Shown here one piece after another: positions 1 through 4,938 of a DNA stretch of 6,764 bases (position 1 is its first letter; the number at the start of each line of letters is the position of its first letter). The stretch spans positions 1 to 6,764 of the forward strand of contig DLCS01000150.1 of assembly GCA_002480735.1 (NCBI GenBank), in the 5' to 3' direction. The stretch comes from Bacillaceae bacterium UBA7792 (GTDB taxonomy: Bacteria; Bacillota; Bacilli; Bacillales; Cytobacillaceae). A program made the translations under genes and the position numbers. The notes beneath the pieces were generated by a model. It did no database searches. It worked only from the letters and a program-made list of their open reading frames with translations, and had not been told where the DNA came from.

Positions 1-886
1 AACTGACCGGAAGTGCTGCTGAACCAGAACCAACGGTTTCTAAGCTTGACAAGTCATATTGCTCTGCATTTGGATGATACACCATCGCATGAACCATGGC
101 AGGAACGGCTGCAAAGGACTTCACGCGATGCTTTTCGATCACCTTAAATACCTCTTCCGCATCAAATTTTGAAAAAATGACGACAGAGTTTCCAAGCACC
201 AGCATCCCGTTCATAATCCCGAATCCATAGATATGGGCTAAAGGCAGGACGCCAATCGTCGTTTCTCTCGTCTCTTTTTCACGCAGCTGTATTCCTGACG
301 ATGTATTCGCATACAAATTTTTATGGGTCAGCATGACACCTTTAGGCATACCTGTTGTTCCAGAGGTGTAAAGGATAACAGCGACATCCCTTTCGTTAAT
401 CTCCAAATCTATGTTTAGAGGTTCCTTGCATTCTATAAAAGCCTGCTGTAATTCTATGATTTCTACTTCCGTTTGCATGCTCATCTCAGGAGGGACTTCA
501 TCAATACAAATGATTGTCGGTTTATGCGATAAATTCGCTGCTGCTAGAATCATTTTTTCTAGTTGAACAGATGAGGTAATTATGGCCTTAGCTTCTGAGT
601 TTTTCAGGATAAAATTAATTTCATTTTCATGAAGCAAATACATAACGGGGACGATGATGGCGCCTATTCCCATGACACCCTGATAGGAAAAAATGACCTC
701 AGGACAGTTTGGCATACAGATTAAGACCCGATCTCCTTTAGTGACACCAAGGCTATGAAGGACTTTTGAATAGTTTCGAGAAATTTCCTTCGTTTCAATA
801 TTCGTAAAAACACGGTCCCCATAATAAAGCATGTTATATTCGCCAAACTTTTGGATATTTTCACTTAATAATTCTGTTAACAGCAT
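1..886 (-). CDS. AMP-forming acyl-CoA ligase (long-chain fatty-acid-CoA ligase-like), N-terminal part
   Basis: This is the first 295 codons of an adenylate-forming enzyme; the gene continues beyond base 1, so the C-terminal lid domain is not visible. The family joins a carboxylic acid to CoA through an acyl-AMP intermediate in the cytoplasm, the entry step of beta-oxidation. The sequence shows the phosphate-binding motif YTSGTTGMPKG (residues 173-183), then LPLAHIYGFG and VGSGSAALPV, which match conserved family motifs. Full-length relatives are about 500-520 residues, so roughly 200 are missing. The ATG at 886 is chosen because GGAG (895-898) lies 8 nt upstream and the family N-terminus starts here. 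It is the last gene of the minus-strand cluster, 65 bp after the transporter, with its own likely promoter. The acyl-CoA dehydrogenase upstream supports a fatty-acid role. Chain length is not determinable, and another carboxylic acid substrate is possible. Confidence 0.93.
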   Translation of the reverse strand, partial: MLLTELLSENIQKFGEYNMLYYGDRVFTNIETKEISRNYSKVLHSLGVTKGDRVLICMPNCPEVIFSYQGVMGIGAIIVPVMYLLHENEINFILKNSEAKAIITSSVQLEKMILAAANLSHKPTIICIDEVPPEMSMQTEVEIIELQQAFIECKEPLNIDLEINERDVAVILYTSGTTGMPKGVMLTHKNLYANTSSGIQLREKETRETTIGVLPLAHIYGFGIMNGMLVLGNSVVIFSKFDAEEVFKVIEKHRVKSFAAVPAMVHAMVYHPNAEQYDLSSLETVGSGSAALPVS

Positions 887-905
887 GTTACCCACTCCAA
901 ACTTA

Positions 906-934
906 AATATTTTCAAATGGTAAACGTCTGTCAA
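906..934 (-). promoter_or_regulatory. Sigma-A-type promoter for the acyl-CoA ligase
   Basis: On the minus strand a perfect -35 box TTGACA (929-934) is followed, after exactly 17 bp, by AATATT (906-911, 4 of 6 matches to TATAAT). The predicted start of transcription is near base 899, which leaves a leader of only about 13 nt with the GGAG ribosome site (895-898) almost at its 5' end. This would let the ligase be expressed apart from the transporter upstream. The -35 match is strong and the -10 moderate; no transcription data are available. Confidence 0.55.
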
Positions 935-944
935 ATAGCTATTT
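933..944. promoter_or_regulatory. Perfect 12-bp palindrome at the ligase -35 box, possible operator
   Basis: AAATAGCTATTT is a perfect palindrome that overlaps the -35 hexamer (929-934) by two bases. The position suits a repressor site. It does not match the Bacillus FadR consensus (TGAATGA-type arms) or a cre site, so no regulator is assigned. AT-rich palindromes of this length can occur by chance. Confidence 0.3.
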
Positions 945-951
945 CCAACGA

Positions 952-2172
952 TTAGTGATGACTGGTCATCTTATTGTGGCGGTTTTTCATTTCTATTTTC
1001 TTATGGTTTGAGGTCATGTAAGTGATTCCTAAAAGTAGTAGAGTAATAATGGCTGAGGTAATAAAAGGGGCGGAAACTGCGAAACTAAAAATCCATCCTC
1101 CCCAAATGGGACCAATAATTCTTCCCAAGCTATCCATGGAATGCTGCAGCCCCATGGTGATCCCTTGGCCCATTTCGTTTCGTTTAGATAGCAAGGCGGT
1201 TGTCGTTGGGCGGACCAATGAATGACCTAATCCGGTTAGTAGGCAGCCAAAAAAGAGCGCCCAAATTGCAGGTGAAAAACTAATAAAACAATAGCCTGCC
1301 GCTGTGATCATGAGACCTATTTTCGTAACCGTCTCGTCATCCCAATACTTATACACTTTTTGCAGAAGGAGGAATTGGACAACGACGGATGTCCCAGCTT
1401 GTGTGCTAAAGGCAAGGCTCACTAGGGTTGGGGATGCATCAAAACGGGCAATCATGAAATAACCAATCAATCCAAAAAAGCTTGAGGCAGCAAGGGATAT
1501 ACCGAAAATAATGGTGTATAAATCCCAATAGCCGGTCTTCGTTACCATGGCAAGAGATTTCCAAAATGATAGGGTCTCTCTTTTTGAGTCAGGTTGTACT
1601 TCCTCCGTATTTTCTGCCTTCGAATCTTTGATATATAAAACGATGAAGGGGAGAGTGATAAAAGCCAAGCAGCCCGCCACGATAAATGGAGCCATCACAC
1701 CTAGGGGTGAAATCAGAGCGCCTAAGAAAGGGCCGCATAAAAAACCAAGACCATTGACGGCTCCCATTTTTGCTATCGCTTGACTTCTCGTCTTCTTATC
1801 AGTCTGGTCCGCAACCATGGAATACGCCGCTGGCTGAGTCCCTGATGAAAGGGCAGCTCCAATCATTCGCAATAAAAGTAATTGCCAGTAATTCTGCGCA
1901 AAGAGTAATACGAGAAAGGCAACACCAAAACCAAATACGCCAAACAACAAGACTGGTTTTCTCCCAATTTTATCAGCCATCCGTCCCCATAGAGGTGCAG
2001 TGATGAGCTGAGCTACCGCCCAAATGATAATTAAAGATGACATCTGCAGGGCTGAAAGATGTAAATCATTTGCTAAAAAAGGGAGTATTGGAAATACAAT
2101 TCCATACCCTGTCATCGTCAAGAACATAATGAAGCCTAGTAAAAGAAATGCCTTCCTATTCATCAACTTCAT
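952..2172 (-). CDS. DHA1-family MFS efflux transporter (drug:H+ antiporter type)
   Basis: A 406-residue integral membrane protein with the usual length and 12-helix look of the DHA1 family, which exports drugs or other small molecules in exchange for protons. Visible motifs are motif A GRMADKIGRKP (63-73) between helices 2 and 3, a motif B-like LRMIGAA with R102 in helix 4, and the antiporter motif C GLGFLCGPFLGALI (141-154) in helix 5. A charged cytoplasmic loop (about 182-203) separates the two six-helix halves, and the tail is basic and His-rich. Two starts are possible: ATG at 2172, or ATG at 2163 (residue 4), which is better spaced (9 nt) from the purine-rich AAAGAAG. It sits between two fatty-acid metabolism genes, with paired operator-like repeats upstream. 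The substrate is unknown: a drug, or an acid or lipid linked to its neighbours. Overall similarity recalls Bmr- or Tet-like exporters, but no specific name is supported. Confidence 0.9.
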   Translation of the reverse strand: MKLMNRKAFLLLGFIMFLTMTGYGIVFPILPFLANDLHLSALQMSSLIIIWAVAQLITAPLWGRMADKIGRKPVLLFGVFGFGVAFLVLLFAQNYWQLLLLRMIGAALSSGTQPAAYSMVADQTDKKTRSQAIAKMGAVNGLGFLCGPFLGALISPLGVMAPFIVAGCLAFITLPFIVLYIKDSKAENTEEVQPDSKRETLSFWKSLAMVTKTGYWDLYTIIFGISLAASSFFGLIGYFMIARFDASPTLVSLAFSTQAGTSVVVQFLLLQKVYKYWDDETVTKIGLMITAAGYCFISFSPAIWALFFGCLLTGLGHSLVRPTTTALLSKRNEMGQGITMGLQHSMDSLGRIIGPIWGGWIFSFAVSAPFITSAIITLLLLGITYMTSNHKKIEMKNRHNKMTSHH

Positions 2173-2219
2173 CTTCTTTCACTTTAATCAAGGCTTTTTT
2201 TTGTTGATAACTTTTTAGA

Positions 2220-2232
2220 CTGACCGGCCAGT
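2220..2232 (+). promoter_or_regulatory. Operator-like site 1 before the MFS gene
   Basis: CTGACCGGCCAGT is a quasi-palindrome centred on GGCC; the wider ACTGACCGGCCAGT (2219-2232) is symmetric except for one base pair. A second copy of the CTGACYGGCCRGT pattern lies 36 bp away. It is about 50 bp upstream of the transporter start, between the -10-like TATAGA and the gene, where a bound repressor would block transcription. The form resembles TetR-family operators, which is an inference; no TetR gene is in the window. Confidence 0.5.
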
Positions 2233-2247
2233 AGGACTATCGCAAAA

Positions 2248-2253
2248 TCTATA
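2248..2253 (-). promoter_or_regulatory. Possible -10 box of the MFS gene
   Basis: The minus strand reads TATAGA here, between the two operator-like sites and about 80 bp before the transporter start. I could not find a good -35 hexamer at the right distance, so this is a weak call resting mainly on its position between the two repeats. Confidence 0.25.
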
Positions 2254-2255
2254 TA

Positions 2256-2268
2256 CTGACTGGCCGGT
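2256..2268 (+). promoter_or_regulatory. Operator-like site 2 before the MFS gene
   Basis: CTGACTGGCCGGT matches site 1 at 11 of 13 positions, in the same orientation, with centres 36 bp apart. The two also share the 10-mer ACCGGCCAGT in inverted orientation, because each site is nearly self-complementary. It lies just upstream of the -10-like box, so a regulator bound here would cover the promoter core. The paired arrangement suggests control by one dimeric repressor, probably TetR type. Confidence 0.5.
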
Positions 2269-2302
2269 TAAATTCTGGTTTTAAAAAAACCTTATTCAAT
2301 GG

Positions 2303-3469
2303 TTATAGAAGTTCCCCTACCTTCGCATGACCCTTCAAGAGGTTGCGCGCAATCGTACGGCGCTGAATTTCATCCGTTCCTTCAAAAATCCTGTACAATC
2401 TCAGCTCTCTATACCATCGTTCGATTGGCAATTCTTTCGTATAGCCCATTCCCCCATGGATTTGCATGACTCGGTCAACCACTTGGTTCGCCATTAATCC
2501 GCCATTCAATTTCGCCATCGATGATTGGTGGCGAGCATCCATTCCATTTTCAGCCATCCATGCTGCACGGAATACAATCCATTTAGCTGCTTCAATTTCA
2601 ACGGCAGAATCTGCAATCATCCATTGAATCGCTTGACGCTCGGAAATTGGCTTTCCAAATGTCACCCTTGTTTGCGAATAATCAATCGCCATTTGCAATA
2701 ACCGCTCGGCACTTCCAATGGCTCTAGCTGGAATCATGTAACGTCCTTGACCAATCCATTTCATTCCGAGGCTGAAGCCGTGGCCTAATTCTCCTAAAAT
2801 GTTCTTTTCAGGAACCCTCACGTTTTCAAAGACAAGAGTCGCTGGTCCCCATTCCCCCATCGTGTGGATATACTCTGATTTCCAGCCCATCTCCCGGTCA
2901 ACGAGGAAACATGTTACGCCTCCATTAGCACCTTTTTCTTTATCTGTTACAGCAAATACCATAGCGAAATCTGCTTCATTCCCTCCAGTAATAAAGACCT
3001 TCTCCCCATTCAAAACCCAGTGATCCCCGTCTTTTTCCGCTTTCATTTTAATATTTCTTGCATCAGAGCCTGCACCCGGTTCCGTAAGGGCAAAACAGGA
3101 ACGTCTTTCGCCATTTATGAGAGGAATTAAATATTCTTCTTTTTGCTCCTCATTACATTCGTACAGAATATTGTCTGCGGATCCTCCAAAACTAAATGGT
3201 ACAAAGGTTCTCCCAAGCTCCATCGCAATCAACACCGACATAATGGGTCCCAGATTGGCACCACCGTATTCCTCAGGCGTGTTAATTCCCCAAAAACCAA
3301 TATCTCTTGCCTTTGTTTGTAGCTCTTTCACCTTTTCACTTGATATTCCATGTCTACCTTCTCTTTCATTTTTCAAAACTTCCTGTTCTAACGGCTTTAG
3401 TTCTTTATTAACAAAATCCCTAACCGTTTTCTGAATCATCTTTTGTTCTTCTGACAATGTGAAATCCAT
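2303..3469 (-). CDS. Acyl-CoA dehydrogenase
   Basis: A 388-residue flavoenzyme of standard family length. These enzymes use FAD to form the alpha-beta double bond of an acyl-CoA, the first oxidation of beta-oxidation, and pass electrons to electron-transfer flavoprotein. The order is an N-terminal helical domain (MDFTLSEEQ start), the beta domain with signature ALTEPGAGSD (127-136) and the NGEKVFITGG segment (154-163), then the C-terminal helical domain with RVTFGKPI (268-275) and signature 2, QIHGGMGYTKELPIERWYRE (336-355). The catalytic base is seen as E363 in IFEGTDEIQRR, the position used by short- and medium-chain enzymes. The ATG at 3469 has AGGGAG (3478-3483) 8 nt upstream. It is first of the minus-strand cluster, with a cre-linked promoter. 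Chain length or branched-chain preference cannot be told from this sequence alone. Confidence 0.96.
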   Translation of the reverse strand: MDFTLSEEQKMIQKTVRDFVNKELKPLEQEVLKNEREGRHGISSEKVKELQTKARDIGFWGINTPEEYGGANLGPIMSVLIAMELGRTFVPFSFGGSADNILYECNEEQKEEYLIPLINGERRSCFALTEPGAGSDARNIKMKAEKDGDHWVLNGEKVFITGGNEADFAMVFAVTDKEKGANGGVTCFLVDREMGWKSEYIHTMGEWGPATLVFENVRVPEKNILGELGHGFSLGMKWIGQGRYMIPARAIGSAERLLQMAIDYSQTRVTFGKPISERQAIQWMIADSAVEIEAAKWIVFRAAWMAENGMDARHQSSMAKLNGGLMANQVVDRVMQIHGGMGYTKELPIERWYRELRLYRIFEGTDEIQRRTIARNLLKGHAKVGELL

Positions 3470-3577
3470 CTTTTCAACTCCCTAATTTTAAATTTAAAAA
3501 ATGGACGATATGTAGGCATCACCCCTTTTAAATAACAAAATATAGAATTTATAAAATATTTCAAATATTTAAAATAA

Positions 3578-3606
3578 AATATATCAAATAATTAAAGCGT
3601 TTACAA
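3578..3606 (-). promoter_or_regulatory. Sigma-A-type promoter of the acyl-CoA dehydrogenase
   Basis: On the minus strand TTGTAA (3601-3606) and TATATT (3578-3583) are exactly 17 bp apart. The predicted start is about 100 bp before the dehydrogenase ATG, giving a long AT-rich leader that includes two copies of AAATATTT (3554-3561 and 3563-3570). It is the best sigma-A match in this spacer. Confidence 0.55.
3591..3606 (-). promoter_or_regulatory. cre-like site (CcpA carbon catabolite control)
   Basis: On the minus strand TTGTAAACGCTTTAAT fits the Bacillus cre pattern WTGNAANCGNWWNCAW except for A in place of the conserved C near its 3' end. It contains the central CG and covers the whole -35 box of the dehydrogenase promoter, the position where CcpA would repress. 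Repression of beta-oxidation genes by CcpA during growth on sugar is known in Bacillus; its use here is inferred. Confidence 0.6.
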
Positions 3607-3664
3607 TTTGTTATTTTGACTTCTTTTGTCCGTTTTTGTCCATATAAGGGATAAATAAAAAATA

Positions 3665-3717
3665 GGGACAGAACTCCTAATTTTTTTCATAGACGAAAGA
3701 ATTAGGAATTCTGCCCC
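3665..3717 (-). repeat. Long hairpin, REP/MITE-like element; also terminator-like on the minus strand
   Basis: Arms 3665-3682 and 3700-3717 pair over 18 positions. The plus strand has two mismatches (3668/3714 A-C and 3674/3708 C-A), which become G-U pairs in minus-strand RNA, so that RNA forms an unbroken 18-bp stem. A further four pairs (3685-3688 with 3695-3698) may form around a 6-nt loop. The minus strand continues TATTTTTTATTT, so it could act as a terminator shielding the dehydrogenase promoter from readthrough. The arms begin with GGGACAG or GGGGCAG, which to my recollection resembles repeats scattered between genes in Bacillus genomes; whether it is multicopy cannot be seen here. No transposase is nearby. 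Confidence 0.6.
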
Positions 3718-3831
3718 TGGTAGTGCTGGCAAAAATATTAAATAGATGATTTCCCTTTCCTAAAAATAGATACAAATCAATCAGCACATAGGTCATTTAA
3801 ATCATAGACTAAAAGAAAAGGGTGTTGATGA

Positions 3832-4326
3832 ATGAAAAAATTTTTATACTTCTTTCTTGGGTTGATGGCAGTCATCGGTATGTCTGCTTGTAGTGAGAAA
3901 AAGGTGGTGGAGACACCGAATGAGGAAAATATGGTGACGAAAGAACCCACTAAAGAAGAGCCTGTTCAAGAGGAACCTACAACAGAAGAACCCGATACAA
4001 GTCCAGATGAACCAGTTGCAGAAGAACCGAAAGTTTTTCAAAATGCGGCATTTAAGGATGTCGTCGTAACAGAATCCGAGGAACAATACGTGATCACAGG
4101 AAAGGCGCAAGTTTTTGAAGGGGTGTTTCAGTATAAACTTCACGACGGTGACAAGGTATTACTGGAAGACCACTACCAAACGGCTGGTGCCCCGGAATGG
4201 GGAGATTTCGAAATTTTCTTCGATAAAGAGCTGGTCGAAAATACTCATGTTCTATTCGAGTTGTTTGTTTATTCAGCGAAAGACGGATCGAAGATTAATG
4301 TATTGGAAATTCCTATTCAACTATAG
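3832..4326 (+). CDS. Lipoprotein with Glu/Pro-rich linker and Gmad2-like immunoglobulin-type domain
   Basis: A 164-residue exported lipoprotein. Residues 1-20 form a lipoprotein signal peptide (MKK, hydrophobic core, lipobox MSAC with C20 as the lipidated residue). Residues about 30-66 are an acidic, Pro- and Thr-rich linker with EEP or DEP at 42, 47, 52, 59 and 64, which should be an extended spacer. Residues about 68-163 resemble the Gmad2 domain, with FEG (95-97), a YKLHDGD strand, GAPEWGDF (119-126, W123) and the characteristic SAKDGS (148-153) before the final strand. Gmad2 is an immunoglobulin-like domain first described in spore-germination-linked proteins; a direct germination role here is unproven. 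The ATG is supported by AAAGGGTG (3817-3824), 7 nt upstream. It stands alone on the plus strand with its own terminator and is probably anchored to the outer face of the membrane. Confidence 0.9.
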   Translation: MKKFLYFFLGLMAVIGMSACSEKKVVETPNEENMVTKEPTKEEPVQEEPTTEEPDTSPDEPVAEEPKVFQNAAFKDVVVTESEEQYVITGKAQVFEGVFQYKLHDGDKVLLEDHYQTAGAPEWGDFEIFFDKELVENTHVLFELFVYSAKDGSKINVLEIPIQL

Positions 4327-4335
4327 TAATGGATT

Positions 4336-4363
4336 AAGCCAGGACTTTAGCACCTGGCTTTTT
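4336..4363 (+). terminator. Rho-independent terminator of the lipoprotein gene
   Basis: AAGCCAGG (4336-4343) pairs with CCTGGCTT (4353-4360) around a 9-nt loop, and T residues run from 4359 to 4363. It begins 10 bp after the lipoprotein stop. On the opposite strand the stem is followed only by TTAATCC, so it mainly serves the plus strand. Confidence 0.85.
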
Positions 4364-4423
4364 CATATTTTTGAACAATCCCTCTTCTTTTTCAAGAAGG
4401 CTAAAATAATACCTAGAGTAGGT

Positions 4424-4443
4424 AGCCTCGGATTTTTGAGGCT
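4424..4443. other. Hairpin overlapping the stop codon of the small membrane protein
   Basis: AGCCTC (4424-4429) and GAGGCT (4438-4443) form a 6-bp stem with an 8-nt loop; the right arm includes the last base of the TGA stop (4443-4445) of the minus-strand gene. There is no T-run on either strand, so it is not a standard terminator. It might protect the mRNA 3' end or be incidental. Confidence 0.3.
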
Positions 4444-4658
4444 CACAATAGTTTCTTCTTATCTTCGTGCTGCATATGTTCCAATTCAAGTCTCATTTTC
4501 TGTGTTTCAATTAGAAAGTTCTCATGCTTGAGCTTTTCCAATTCGATCTCGTCTTGTATCATTTTGTGTTTTAATTTGGATTGATTTTGAAAGTGACTCG
4601 TTATAATCGCTATGATCGGAATGGAGAAAATCATTATGACAGCAATTGTACCAGTCAT
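4443..4658 (-). CDS. Small single-pass membrane protein with charged helical (coiled-coil-like) tail
   Basis: A 71-residue protein of unrecognised function. Residues about 3-22 are a hydrophobic transmembrane helix at the very N-terminus. Residues about 27-68 are a highly charged Lys/Glu-rich helix with leucine and methionine spacing that suggests a coiled coil, ending KKKLL. The layout recalls PspB-like phage-shock proteins (short TM helix, then a cytoplasmic coiled coil), but I see no sequence match that justifies the name. The coding call is strong because AAGGAGGTG (4663-4671) sits at ideal distance (6 nt) from the ATG, the best ribosome site in the window. A possible -10, TAAAAT (4686-4691 on the minus strand), lies just upstream without a clear -35. 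It is convergent with the lipoprotein gene, and no partner gene adjoins it. Confidence 0.75.
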   Translation of the reverse strand: MTGTIAVIMIFSIPIIAIITSHFQNQSKLKHKMIQDEIELEKLKHENFLIETQKMRLELEHMQHEDKKKLL

Positions 4659-4671
4659 GGTGCACCTCCTT

Positions 4672-4838
4672 ATTTACTTTTCTATATTTTACCATGATTT
4701 GTGCTTCTAGTAATGTATTTATCGATTTAAGGTTAAGTGGCAGTGGCTACAGTTCTTTTGAACAAAGCAGGTTTGTGAGAAGTCAAGAGGCATCCTAAGC
4801 CATTACAAAGCCACAATCCTACGAAATCAGCCAAAAAT
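4672..4838. other. Spacer with no supportable gene
   Basis: This stretch lies between the start of the small membrane gene and the terminator of the oxidoreductase. It has no good ribosome site and no long ORF. The only small reading frame I noted, from ATG 4693 on the plus strand (34 codons), lacks a ribosome binding site. GC content is higher at 4738-4825 than in the other spacers, which could mark a decayed gene or a short RNA, but I see nothing decisive. Confidence 0.4.
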
Positions 4839-4840
4839 TA

Positions 4841-4869
4841 AGACCAAATCAGTCATTCTGATTTGGTCT
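4841..4869 (-). terminator. Rho-independent terminator of the GMC oxidoreductase operon
   Basis: AGACCAAATCAG (4841-4852) and CTGATTTGGTCT (4858-4869) are a perfect 12-bp inverted repeat around a 5-nt loop. On the minus strand the stem is followed by TAATTTTTGG, a short T-rich tract. It lies about 70 bp beyond the oxidoreductase stop and marks the end of that transcript. On the plus strand the stem is followed by CCTAAAATG, so it is not a plus-strand terminator. Confidence 0.8.
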
Positions 4870-4938
4870 CCTAAAATGTAAATAAATAGAGTTGGAATAC
4901 CTATGTTTGAAAGCATTATTTGTCCCTTTTTTCATACC

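Noticed and set aside
911..931. cre site in the ligase promoter around ACGTTTACCA
   Set aside because: Only one half fits the cre consensus; the other half (TGACAG) is out of register by one base.
2277..2291. GGTTTT-AAA-AAAACC inverted repeat as a terminator after the acyl-CoA dehydrogenase
   Set aside because: The stem is only 6 bp, mostly A-T, with a 3-nt loop and no following T-run on the minus strand.
3117..3434. 105-residue plus-strand frame inside the acyl-CoA dehydrogenase
   Set aside because: Antisense shadow of a gene with all catalytic motifs intact.
3617..3655. Plus-strand promoter TTGACT...TATAAG reading towards the lipoprotein
   Set aside because: The spacing is 21 bp, too long, and the hairpin element lies between it and the gene.
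3844..4143. 99-residue minus-strand frame opposite the lipoprotein
   Set aside because: It is the antisense shadow of a well-supported lipoprotein gene; its Phe/Cys/His-rich composition is the complement of the Glu/Lys codons.
4384..4399. CTTCTT-TTTC-AAGAAG hairpin as a terminator for the small membrane gene
   Set aside because: Weak 6-bp stem with no T-tract after it in the minus direction.
4115..4531. 138-residue plus-strand frame overlapping the lipoprotein 3' end
   Set aside because: It runs through the lipoprotein in another frame, through its terminator and into the antisense of the small membrane gene, with no ribosome site.
4693..4797. 34-codon plus-strand reading frame starting at ATG 4693
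   Set aside because: No ribosome binding site, no recognisable motif, and it overlaps the likely promoter of the minus-strand gene.
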